Notes under the pieces: generated by a model
The model's input: the letters and a program-made list of their open reading frames with translations, nothing else
The model's database searches: none
What the model was told of the DNA's origin: nothing
Assembly (NCBI GenBank): GCA_947628555.1
Contig: CANRAI010000059.1
Location: 1-7,431 of the forward strand
DNA: 7,431 nt
Direction of reading: 5' to 3'
DNA from: an uncultured Clostridia bacterium
GTDB taxonomy: Bacteria; Bacillota; Clostridia; Christensenellales; Borkfalkiaceae
Made by a program: the position numbers and the translations under genes
Shown: one piece after another, positions 1 through 5,299 of the stretch
Layout: the number at the start of each line of letters is the position of its first letter
Numbering within the stretch: position 1 is the first letter of the stretch

Positions 1-165
1 TGAGGCTCTATCTCGACTATTTAAGTCAAATTATCTTTGCTGACTTTGCTTTGTGGTACTAATGTACTTCAAAGTTATTGACAGAAACTTTTTTAAATTC
101 GTTTCCTTCTATTCAATTTTTAAGCTTCGTTATCCGACCCAAACAGTCGGCGCTCACCAGCGAGC
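1..165 (-). other. Structured leader of a leftward stable-RNA (probably rRNA) operon
   Basis: This is the stretch between the leftward promoters and the window edge and it has no convincing reading frame. Read on the minus strand it folds into several small hairpins: CCGAC/GTCGG (134-138 with 146-150), a CTTTG..GTAC/GTAC..CAAAG stem (49-59 with 64-74), and AAGTCA/TGACTT (23-28 with 41-46). A structured, non-coding leader behind two strong tandem promoters is typical of rRNA operons, where the leader takes part in antitermination and pre-16S processing. I see no mature 16S, 5S or tRNA sequence inside the window, so the identity of the downstream RNA is inferred. Confidence 0.5.
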
Positions 166-171
166 TTATCT

Positions 172-200
172 ATACTATCACACTTCAAAGGGCTTGTCAA
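172..200 (-). promoter_or_regulatory. Leftward promoter P2 of tandem rRNA-type pair
   Basis: On the minus strand there is a perfect -35 TTGACA (195-200), a 17-bp spacer and a -10 TAGTAT (172-177). The first transcribed base would be near 165. The -35 is preceded on that strand by a run of A and T tracts (about 201-240) that resembles an UP element. The element is a near copy of the second promoter at 288-316: the same -35, the same spacer length and AGATA directly after the -10. Tandem strong promoters of this kind usually drive rRNA operons. Confidence 0.8.
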
Positions 201-287
201 CTGTTTTTTGAAAAAATTTTTGAAAATTTTTAAAAACTTTCCGACAGATTTTGCCGTTTGAGGCGCTCTCTCGCACAAAGCCTATCT

Positions 288-316
288 AAAATAACACAAC
301 GAAAAGGCATTGTCAA
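288..316 (-). promoter_or_regulatory. Leftward promoter P1 of tandem rRNA-type pair
   Basis: On the minus strand: -35 TTGACA (311-316), 17-bp spacer, -10 TATTTT (288-293), followed by AGATAGGC. An A/T-rich stretch with phased A and T runs lies upstream on that strand (about 317-360) and could act as an UP element. It sits about 116 bp upstream of the second leftward promoter, a common arrangement for rRNA P1/P2. Confidence 0.72.
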
Positions 317-421
317 GCGAATTTTGCAATTTTTTTAAATTTTTTTGCAATTTTGTTTTTGACAATTTTGAAGGCGTTTATACGCTCTATACCCCCGTTT
401 TTTCGCGCTTTCAAAAGAAAC

Positions 422-450
422 TTGACAGCGCGGCCGCTTTATTATATTAT
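422..450 (+). promoter_or_regulatory. Rightward sigma-A-type promoter for the small membrane-protein operon
   Basis: Perfect -35 TTGACA (422-427), 17-bp spacer and -10 TATTAT (445-450), followed by more AT (TATAATATG). The predicted start near 457 gives a leader of about 50 nt. That leader contains a perfect hairpin, GTCCGC (465-470), loop GCG, GCGGAC (474-479), upstream of the ribosome-binding site. This promoter is back-to-back with the strong leftward pair, so the two transcription units diverge from a shared AT-rich block. Confidence 0.75.
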
Positions 451-496
451 TATAATATGTTATAGTCCGCGCGGCGGACCACGTACGCGCGCAAAA

Positions 497-504
497 GAAG
501 GTGA
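497..504 (+). promoter_or_regulatory. Ribosome-binding site that fixes the start at 510
   Basis: GAAGGTGA matches the anti-Shine-Dalgarno complement GGAGGTGA at seven of eight bases and lies 5 nt before ATG 510. The upstream in-frame GTG at 501 is inside this site and so is unlikely to be a start. Confidence 0.7.
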
Positions 505-509
505 GATTT

Positions 510-770
510 ATGCTTAAAGCGTTAAGGATAATTTCCTGCGTGCTCGCCGCCGCCGCCGCGGCGGTGGCGGTGCCGATATTTATATTTTTCGACCTGTGGG
601 GGCTTATTCCCGTGGGGCTATGTATAGCGTTCGCCGCGGTTATGTTCATATGCAAATATGAACAGGAAAAAGCCGAACTGAAAAAAAATCCGCCCGCGCC
701 CGAGGGAGACTTTATCACGGGCAGGGTGGGAAAGAACGCGCCCGCCGACGGCGGGGAAGAAACCCATTGA
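510..770 (+). CDS. Small two-helix membrane protein, function unknown
   Basis: An 86-residue protein I cannot assign to a family. Two hydrophobic helices can be seen, at about residues 5-27 (containing an Ala/Val run) and 30-48, separated by a short FFDLWG turn. A charged hydrophilic tail follows from about residue 49 (KYEQEKAELKK, then Pro/Gly/Asp-rich). With both helices crossing, the N-terminus and the tail would face the same side, probably the cytoplasm. The start was chosen for the ribosome-binding site 5 nt upstream. The gene is first in a two-gene unit: the next start follows the stop by 12 nt, and both products are membrane proteins, so they may work together. The Ala-coding run at 547-570 is GC-rich and palindromic. 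The consensus promoter, ribosome-binding site and clean membrane topology support a real gene. Confidence 0.75.
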   Translation: MLKALRIISCVLAAAAAAVAVPIFIFFDLWGLIPVGLCIAFAAVMFICKYEQEKAELKKNPPAPEGDFITGRVGKNAPADGGEETH

Positions 771-782
771 AGCGAGAATAAA

Positions 783-1271
783 ATGTCCGATTCAACCTCA
801 AATAAAAGAAGCGCCGCAAAGATTGCCTATACGGCGGCTCTGTGGACGCTTACGGCGGCGGGCTGCGCCGCTTTGGTTTACTGCTTCGGCGGTTTTTCAA
901 AGCTCGCCGAAGTTTTTATCAAACTCTCTCCCGACGACGGACCCGAGGGCGAAGGGCTGGGAATAGTTTTCAGACAGATTTTTCTTATTCTGTCGGGTAC
1001 GGGTATTGCGGGGTTCTTTATTCCGAGAATTATCGGAGCAATAGGCTTTACAGTAAAATCCGCAAAACGCGCCGAAAAGAAAAACGGATTTATAATCACT
1101 TCCGCCGTGCCCTGTATTCCCAACGCCCTACTTTACGCATTATGCGCGTTTTTAAGCTATTATTATTTTGCGGCGGTAAGCGCGGTTTTTATTGTCCTTT
1201 CCCTGTGCGAAGCCGCGTTTTTCGCCGCCTCGCTTATAATCGCCTTTACATCGCGAAAACGCGACAAATGA
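783..1271 (+). CDS. Four-helix integral membrane protein, function unknown
   Basis: A 162-residue protein with a polar start and about four hydrophobic helices: residues 13-37, 61-90 (possibly bent, with FFIPRII inside), 112-134 and 135-156. It ends in a basic tail (SRKRDK). An acidic loop (SPDDGPEGEG, 49-58) lies between helices 1 and 2, and a basic loop (KSAKRAEKKNG, 92-102) between helices 2 and 3. By the positive-inside rule, the basic loop and both ends face the cytoplasm. No catalytic motif or known transporter signature is recognisable. The ribosome-binding site is weak (AAGCGAG upstream of ATG 783), consistent with translation following on from the upstream gene 12 nt away. A strong hairpin terminator follows the stop. 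An overlapping reading frame at 842-1282 is basic and non-hydrophobic and looks like a shadow. Confidence 0.8.
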   Translation: MSDSTSNKRSAAKIAYTAALWTLTAAGCAALVYCFGGFSKLAEVFIKLSPDDGPEGEGLGIVFRQIFLILSGTGIAGFFIPRIIGAIGFTVKSAKRAEKKNGFIITSAVPCIPNALLYALCAFLSYYYFAAVSAVFIVLSLCEAAFFAASLIIAFTSRKRDK

Positions 1272-1301
1272 TTTTCAGATAAAGCCAAAGAACGACATTA
1301 T

Positions 1302-1340
1302 AACGCCGCCTGCCGCGGAATCTCCGCGGCAGGCGGCGTT
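1302..1340. terminator. Shared bidirectional hairpin terminator
   Basis: Perfect 18-bp stem (1302-1319 with 1323-1340), very GC-rich, with the 3-nt loop ATC. Short T/A stretches flank it (TTTAAATT on the plus side), so the U-tract is weak, but the stem is very stable. It lies between two convergent genes ending at 1271 and 1362 and probably stops both transcripts. Confidence 0.85.
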
Positions 1341-1361
1341 TAAATTATCGCCTTGAAAATT

Positions 1362-1670
1362 TCAACCCTCTTCTTCCGTATCGATTTCGTCGAGAAGCTT
1401 ATTGTATTCGGCGAAAACCGCATCTATAACCCCGTCGTCAAGTTCTATTTCGTATTTGTTGGAGCCGTCGCCGCCCTCGGTAACCTTGAATACCAGCGCT
1501 TCGTCGTCCTCCATCCCTTCCAAAAGTTCAACGGGCTGCATTATTGCATAACAACACTTTTCATATTCTATGCTTGCGATTTCGTAAAAATCTATTTCCT
1601 CGCCGCTGTCCGCCTGCAAGGTAATTATATCGTCAAGTTCTTCGTCGTCATTCATTATTTCTTCGGACAT
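1362..1670 (-). CDS. DUF1292 family protein (YrzB-like)
   Basis: A 102-residue, very acidic protein matching the DUF1292 pattern. It has an acidic N-terminus, then DIITLQADSGEEIDF, a second strand pair (IASIEYEKCCYAIMQPVE), an acidic linker, ALVFKVTE, and a C-terminal helix with the VFAEYNKLLDE pattern. Members are about 80-110 residues long, cytoplasmic and of unknown biochemical role. In many Firmicutes the gene sits beside ruvX and ireB homologues; here it stands alone. ATG 1670 follows GAGGTGA at a normal distance, which favours it over the later in-frame ATG at residue 6. A perfect consensus promoter lies upstream at 1723-1751, giving a leader of about 45 nt. The family call is from the recalled pattern and is fairly secure; the function is not known. 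Confidence 0.85.
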   Translation of the reverse strand: MSEEIMNDDEELDDIITLQADSGEEIDFYEIASIEYEKCCYAIMQPVELLEGMEDDEALVFKVTEGGDGSNKYEIELDDGVIDAVFAEYNKLLDEIDTEEEG

Positions 1671-1722
1671 TTTTCACCTCATAGTTTTTCTATTACAATA
1701 ATTTTAATATAAGTTCAGTTTT

Positions 1723-1751
1723 ATTATATATTCCGCAGCCGCCGTTGTCAA
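1723..1751 (-). promoter_or_regulatory. Fully consensus sigma-A promoter for the DUF1292 gene
   Basis: On the minus strand: TTGACA (1746-1751), 17-bp spacer, TATAAT (1723-1728). All twelve bases match consensus. The predicted start is near 1716. The -35 hexamer contains the TGA stop codon (1748-1750) of the upstream hydrolase gene on the same strand, so no terminator separates the two genes and read-through from upstream is possible. Confidence 0.88.
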
Positions 1752-2629
1752 CAAATAACCCTGCGGGCGCAGACAAAATAGCTCCACCGAAGCTCGGAAA
1801 CCTGCTCTATTTTGGCATAATCGGAGGCGGTGTGCAAAATGTAATTGCCGCCGAGATAGAGCGCGACATGCCCGATTCTCTCTATGCCTTTATTGTTTTT
1901 GCGCGAAGCATTGGTAAAAAACATAAGGTCCCCACGTTTCAACTCGCCCTTCTCCACTTCCTTGCCCTGCAATACCTGCGTGCGCGTGTTGACTTGCAAA
2001 AGCTTGTCCGCGCCCTTGTAAAATATGTACTGCATAAGCGAGGAACAGTCGAACTCGCCGGCGGTAAATCCTTTTAGAAGCCTGCCGTTGCCGTCGTGAT
2101 AACGCACCGCGCCATAAACGTAGGGCGTGCCCAGAAGTTTCGTGCCCTCAAAAATGACGGCCTCTATCCGACTGTCGCCTTCCGTTTCCATTTCGACGGG
2201 CACGCAGTACTTTTCGGATATATATCCCTTACCGTTCCTGTAACCCGTTTCGACCCATCCGCCCGAACCGCCCAGCCTTGCATACAGCGCGGATTTTTCG
2301 GCAACGCCGCGCGCAGAATATCCCGTGCCCGCGCCCGAACGGATATTCACTCCGTCCGCGGTTATTTTTATGTACGATACGGTTTTGGTTTTTTGGGAGA
2401 CTTTTCCGCCGCTGTCCGCGGGAATGTTCGGACTTTCGGGGGAATCGTCGGTCACGTCTTGCCCGTTGTCGGAAAGAGACCCGTCCAATCCGCCGTCGGG
2501 GAATACGTCTTGCCCGCTCTCCGCGAAGTCTTTCGGCGTTCCCCCGCTTTTACCGCCGCATGCGCTTAAAGGTATCGCCGCCGCAAGCGCCGCCGCGGCA
2601 ACCGCGTAAAGAAATTTCAAATTTTTCAT
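1748..2629 (-). CDS. SH3 and NlpC/P60 domain lipoprotein, predicted peptidoglycan endopeptidase
   Basis: A 293-residue exported cell-wall enzyme. Residues 1-24 form a lipoprotein signal: MKNLKF, a hydrophobic Ala-rich core and the lipobox LSAC, with Cys24 as the predicted lipid anchor. A Gly/Asp/Ser/Pro-rich linker (25-80) follows. About 84-144 is a bacterial SH3 domain (ADGVNIRSGAGTGYSARG, later WVETGYRNGKGYI), which usually binds wall peptide. About 154-291 is an NlpC/P60 domain with catalytic Cys195 in EFDCSS, His254 in IGHVALYLG and a third polar residue, His266, in YILHTAS. All expected catalytic positions are present, so the enzyme should be active. The family cleaves stem peptides, commonly D-Glu to meso-diaminopimelate. 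The frame stays open upstream to 2731, but the signal peptide sets the start at 2629. No Shine-Dalgarno is visible there, and a TATAAT box lies 6 nt away. Confidence 0.9.
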   Translation of the reverse strand: MKNLKFLYAVAAAALAAAIPLSACGGKSGGTPKDFAESGQDVFPDGGLDGSLSDNGQDVTDDSPESPNIPADSGGKVSQKTKTVSYIKITADGVNIRSGAGTGYSARGVAEKSALYARLGGSGGWVETGYRNGKGYISEKYCVPVEMETEGDSRIEAVIFEGTKLLGTPYVYGAVRYHDGNGRLLKGFTAGEFDCSSLMQYIFYKGADKLLQVNTRTQVLQGKEVEKGELKRGDLMFFTNASRKNNKGIERIGHVALYLGGNYILHTASDYAKIEQVSELRWSYFVCARRVIC

Positions 2630-2635
2630 GACTGC

Positions 2636-2664
2636 ATTATAACACGGAAAAAGAGCGCAATCAA
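2636..2664 (-). promoter_or_regulatory. Promoter of the NlpC/P60 lipoprotein gene, placed for a leaderless mRNA
   Basis: On the minus strand: TTGATT (2659-2664), 17-bp spacer, perfect TATAAT (2636-2641). Only 6 nt separate the -10 from ATG 2629, so the usual start distance of about 7 nt puts the first transcribed base on or next to the A of the start codon. There is no room for a ribosome-binding site and none is seen. Confidence 0.6.
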
Positions 2665-2723
2665 TGCAAAGATTATGGCAGCTACGGCAAGGAAAACCAT
2701 AGGGGTAAAATTTCAAGCGACAG

Positions 2724-2752
2724 TTGCGCAAAGCCGCGTTCCGTGATATAAT
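2724..2752 (+). promoter_or_regulatory. Promoter of the DUF6273 lipoprotein gene with a very short leader
   Basis: TTGCGC (2724-2729), 17-bp spacer, perfect TATAAT (2747-2752). Transcription should start near 2759, about 8 nt before ATG 2767 and about 20 nt before the in-frame ATG 2779. No Shine-Dalgarno sequence lies before either. The -35 is weak (TTG only), so an activator or another -35 is possible. Confidence 0.55.
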
Positions 2753-2766
2753 AGCTGTGATTTAAT

Positions 2767-4266
2767 ATGCACATGGCCATGAAAAGAAGATTTTTAACCG
2801 CGCTTTTGGCTCTGCTTTTGATTTTTTGCTGTACGGGCGCCGCCTGTTCGGCAAAGGAATCGGTGGAAGGCACATATTTTTTGTTCGTCGGCGGCGAGTA
2901 TGAAAAAAATTTTTTTTACAAGCTTTACCGTGATAAGTGGTCATATTCAGACGGCTCCGAAGGCAGATTCGAGGTGCGCGAAAACGAAATAATTTTTTAC
3001 GTTACCCACTACGGCAGGGAAGAAAAATACTTAAAGGGCTCGGTCGGCGGCGGCAAACTGACTGTTCCCGGCCGGGGCGGCACGCTTGAATTTTATATAT
3101 ACGGCTGCGCGCCCGAGGAAGAGCGCGGCGGCATTTCGGACTGGCAAAATCTTGCGGGGCATACCCACGATTGGGGAGAATGGAAAACGGTAGTACCCGC
3201 CACCTGCACTACGGCGGGCGTAGAAATGCGGCTGTGCAAAGCCGATAACGCGCACAAGCAGACGAAAAACACCCAACCCGACCCCGAAGCGCACAAGTGG
3301 GAAAACGGTAAGTGCAAATATTGCGGAAAAATCAAGCCTGCCTACATATTAAGCGCGGACGGCGGCAAAATTTATTTCGGGGAATATCCGAAAACGGAAG
3401 TCAAGGACGAAAAATTAAAGTCTGCGCTCGACTGGCTTGCGGGCGCAACACCCGATTATACTTTCAACCACGCCTGGAAAGATTACGGATATTTCAAATC
3501 GGGGAAAGTCCAAAGCTATATGTGGTATAACGACGTAACTTACGAAGGCGAGCGCTACCGCGGAGTGTTTTTTACAAGCTACCGCCCCAATCATACAACC
3601 TACGTCGGCGATACGGAGGATAACTCATACCAGCACGATAACGGATATAGAGTTAATACCAAATATTGGTTTAAGTACGAGCCTATCGAATGGCGGGTAC
3701 TGTCGCGCCAAAATGGAAAGGCGCTTCTTATGGCGGACTCCGTGCTCGACTGTATGCAATATTTCAGCGTAAATACGAAAAATCGGGTCATAGACGGAAA
3801 AACCGTTTTCCCCAACAATTACGCCGAAAGCGACATACGCGAATGGCTGAACGGAGCTTTTTATTCAACGGCGTTCGGAAACACGGAGAAAAATATAATA
3901 GAATTAACCGAAGTGAAAAACGGTTTGGCTTCCACGGGGGATTTCTTTTCGGAATACATATGCGAAAATACCGAGGATAAAGTGTTTTTACTTAGCTGGC
4001 ACGATATGGTAAACGCCGAATACGGCTTCAACCCAAACGCCGCGGCGTACGGCGATTCCGCCCGCCTGTTGAACGGCAGCGATTATGCGAAATCGCTGGG
4101 CTTGCGCGAAACATTTTATCGCGACAAAGAATACAGTACTTTCTGGCTGCGCTCGCCATACCAAAAGTCAAGTAAGGCGTACGTTGCATATTACGACGGC
4201 GCGCTGGACAATGCCGACGTCGTGCGCACCGAGGGAGTAGTTCCCGCATTGCAAATAAGATTATAA
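2767..4266 (+). CDS. Secreted DUF6273 protein with Cys/His-rich module, probable lipoprotein
   Basis: A 499-residue exported protein; the role is unknown. Residues 5-28 are a signal peptide (MKRRF, a Leu-rich core, then GAAC27). Cys27 is a likely lipid anchor, although the lipobox lacks the usual aliphatic residue at -3. About 33-113 is a beta-rich domain of the pattern GTY..GG..Y, DGSEGRFEV, GGKLTV. Residues 132-186 form a Cys/His module: HTHDWGEW, ATC147, RLC157, H163, H176 and CKYC at 183-186, similar to short repeats in surface proteins of gut Clostridia. About 300-499 is DUF6273: YEPIEWRVLSRQNGKALLM, IREWLNGAFYSTAF, FLLS, FWLRSP and the ending GVVPALQIRL. The stretch 195-300 is less clear but starts KIYFGEYPKTEV, as is common before DUF6273. 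The first ATG is 2767; 2779 (MKRRF) is an equally good start. The gene is divergent from the wall hydrolase gene. Confidence 0.85.
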   Translation: MHMAMKRRFLTALLALLLIFCCTGAACSAKESVEGTYFLFVGGEYEKNFFYKLYRDKWSYSDGSEGRFEVRENEIIFYVTHYGREEKYLKGSVGGGKLTVPGRGGTLEFYIYGCAPEEERGGISDWQNLAGHTHDWGEWKTVVPATCTTAGVEMRLCKADNAHKQTKNTQPDPEAHKWENGKCKYCGKIKPAYILSADGGKIYFGEYPKTEVKDEKLKSALDWLAGATPDYTFNHAWKDYGYFKSGKVQSYMWYNDVTYEGERYRGVFFTSYRPNHTTYVGDTEDNSYQHDNGYRVNTKYWFKYEPIEWRVLSRQNGKALLMADSVLDCMQYFSVNTKNRVIDGKTVFPNNYAESDIREWLNGAFYSTAFGNTEKNIIELTEVKNGLASTGDFFSEYICENTEDKVFLLSWHDMVNAEYGFNPNAAAYGDSARLLNGSDYAKSLGLRETFYRDKEYSTFWLRSPYQKSSKAYVAYYDGALDNADVVRTEGVVPALQIRL

Positions 4267-4269
4267 AAA

Positions 4270-4301
4270 ATTCCGAAACAGAATTGTATCTGTTCCGGAA
4301 T
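4270..4301. terminator. Bidirectional terminator between convergent genes
   Basis: A 13-bp stem with one mismatch (4270-4282 with 4289-4301) and a 6-nt loop. On the plus side it is followed by AAATTTTATTT. On the minus side it is followed by TTTTTATAAT, a good U-tract. The convergent stops at 4266 and 4307 flank it closely, so it should end both transcripts. Confidence 0.8.
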
Positions 4302-4306
4302 AAATT

Positions 4307-4750
4307 TTATTTAAATAATTTTTCGTATTCCAAATCCGTAACTGGCTCGCACCACTCGGTAGCGGAATTTTGTGCCGGAACTTCCATGGCGATATGGGTG
4401 AACCACACGTCCGCCGCGCCGTGCCAGTGCTTAACATCGGGGGCGATATAAACCACGTCGCCCGGGTGAAGTCTGCGCGCGGGCTTCCCCCATTCCTGAT
4501 AGAAGCCCTCGCCGTCGGTGCATAGAAGAATTTGCCCTCCGCCGCGGTGGATATGCCAGAAGTTTCGGCATTTAGGCTCGAACGTTACGTTGAATATCCC
4601 CACTCCTTCGGCGTTCAAAGGTTTAAGATAGCTTTGTCCCACAAAGTATTTACCGAAATTTATGTTTTTCTCGCCCAAGCCAAAAAGCGGCGATGGCGCG
4701 GATTCGCCAATTTGAACCGTCTTTTCAACAAAAGAAAAATTGTTCTTCAT
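4307..4750 (-). CDS. Cupin-domain metalloprotein (enzyme of unknown substrate)
   Basis: A 147-residue single-domain cupin. The metal-site motif is FWHIHRGGGQ (His66, His68, Gln73) and the second motif is LHPGDVVYIAPDVKHWHGAA (His108 and His110). These give a His/His/Gln/His metal site, usually Mn or Fe. This pattern, with the ending EWCEPVTDLEYEKL, matches small cupins often found next to or fused with carboxymuconolactone decarboxylase-like proteins. It also resembles the cupin hydroxynitrile lyases and quercetinase-like enzymes. The reaction here cannot be told from sequence. A perfect AAGGAGGT ribosome-binding site precedes ATG 4750. The gene starts 50 nt after the stop of the HxlR regulator gene on the same strand, with no terminator between, so the two are probably cotranscribed. 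No carboxymuconolactone decarboxylase partner is in the window. Confidence 0.85.
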   Translation of the reverse strand: MKNNFSFVEKTVQIGESAPSPLFGLGEKNINFGKYFVGQSYLKPLNAEGVGIFNVTFEPKCRNFWHIHRGGGQILLCTDGEGFYQEWGKPARRLHPGDVVYIAPDVKHWHGAADVWFTHIAMEVPAQNSATEWCEPVTDLEYEKLFK

Positions 4751-4800
4751 AATTTACCTCCTTATTCCGATTGCCGCCCATATCTAAGATAAGGCTGTTT

Positions 4801-5124
4801 TCAAATTATCGCCTTGTATCCGGCGCCCCAATCGCCCATTGCGTCGAGCACGGGTTTAAGCGTTTTACCCAACTCCGACAGGGAATACACTACGCGCGGC
4901 GGGACTTCGGCAAAAACTTCCCTTATCAGCAGGCCGTCGCTTTCAAGGGCGCGAAGATTATCCGTCAAAACCTTTTGGCTTATGCCGGGGATAGTTTTTT
5001 TAATTTCAGAAAATCTTTGCGGCGCGCTCAAAAGATTGCGGATTATAAGGATTTTCCATTTATTCCCTATAATCTGCACCGTGGTTGCTACGGGACATTC
5101 GGGTAATTCCTCTCTCGTCAGCAT
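4801..5124 (-). CDS. HxlR-family winged-helix regulator, single N-terminal cysteine
   Basis: A 107-residue DNA-binding protein of the HxlR family. The characteristic N-terminus is ECPVATTVQIIGNKWKILII (from residue 9). It is followed by LRRF-like LSAPQRFSEIKKTIPGIS (32-49), the recognition helix QKVLTDNLRALESDGLL (50-66), a wing (REVFAEVPPRVVYSLSELG, 68-86) and a C-terminal dimer helix ending at GDWGAGYKA. Cys10 is the only cysteine and sits where B. subtilis YodB, CatR and HypR carry their redox-sensing cysteine, so a thiol-based signal is plausible. AAAGGAGGA lies before ATG 5124. The gene leads a probable operon with the cupin gene at 4307-4750 and is divergent from another cupin at 5300. 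The shared spacer contains an inverted repeat that is its likely operator. The family call is firm; the signal is inferred. Confidence 0.93.
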   Translation of the reverse strand: MLTREELPECPVATTVQIIGNKWKILIIRNLLSAPQRFSEIKKTIPGISQKVLTDNLRALESDGLLIREVFAEVPPRVVYSLSELGKTLKPVLDAMGDWGAGYKAII

Positions 5125-5172
5125 AATTTCCTCCTTTGCCTTATTTTAGCAGCTTTCGCCTTAAAATGCAAC

Positions 5173-5203
5173 AATATATTCGATAGTTTTAAAAAGTTAC
5201 CAA
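5173..5203 (-). promoter_or_regulatory. Candidate promoter of the HxlR-cupin operon
   Basis: On the minus strand: TTGGTA (5198-5203), 19-bp spacer, TATATT (5173-5178). The long spacer is unusual. An alternative is TTGCAT (5166-5171), 17-bp spacer, TAAAAT (5143-5148), nearer the gene. I cannot choose between them, but the first places the -35 inside the repeat block of the presumed operator. Confidence 0.4.
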
Positions 5204-5251
5204 GTTACAAAATATTTATATGATAATAGATTTGTAACGTTTGAGATTAAC
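5196..5251. promoter_or_regulatory. Presumed HxlR operator: inverted repeat in the divergent spacer
   Basis: The 8-bp arms GTTACAAA (5204-5211) and TTTGTAAC (5231-5238) are exact inverted copies with 19 bp between them. A further GTTAC (5196-5200) stands 8 bp before the left arm as a direct repeat, and a related TTAAC (5247-5251) follows the right arm. The arms contain TTAC/GTAA, the half-site type reported for HxlR proteins such as CatR. They lie on the predicted -35 regions of both divergent promoters, as expected for autorepression and repression of the cupin genes. Binding is inferred. Confidence 0.5.
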
Positions 5252-5271
5252 TTTTAAGATTGCGCTATACT
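5241..5271 (+). promoter_or_regulatory. Candidate promoter of the divergent small cupin gene
   Basis: TTGAGA (5241-5246), 19-bp spacer, TATACT (5266-5271). Both boxes match consensus at five of six bases, but the spacer is 2 bp too long. An alternative with ideal 17-bp spacing but poorer boxes is TTGTAA (5232-5237) and TAAGAT (5255-5260). Either overlaps or abuts the right arm of the presumed operator. Confidence 0.45.
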
Positions 5272-5299
5272 GTTTTCAATAAAAATCGGAGGTAGATTT

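Noticed and set aside
359..386. A second plus-strand TTGACA (359-364) as an extra promoter for the membrane operon
   Set aside because: The best -10 at 16 bp is TACGCT, a poor match. The promoter at 422-450 explains the operon better.
335..718. A minus-strand open frame across the promoter block and the small membrane gene
   Set aside because: It runs through three promoters and is antisense to a gene with its own ribosome-binding site. The start has no Shine-Dalgarno and the protein is low-complexity.
842..1282. A plus-strand open frame overlapping the four-helix membrane gene
   Set aside because: The product is Arg/Phe-rich with no helix pattern. The frame starting at 783 has clear transmembrane segments and ends just before the terminator.
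2096..2631. Several plus-strand frames opposite the NlpC/P60 gene
   Set aside because: They are opposite a gene with an intact lipobox, SH3 and catalytic motifs. None has a ribosome-binding site or recognisable domain.
2630..2731. The NlpC/P60 reading frame continuing upstream of 2629
   Set aside because: Using the longer frame would add a Cys-rich non-hydrophobic stretch before the signal peptide and would place the TATAAT promoter inside the gene.
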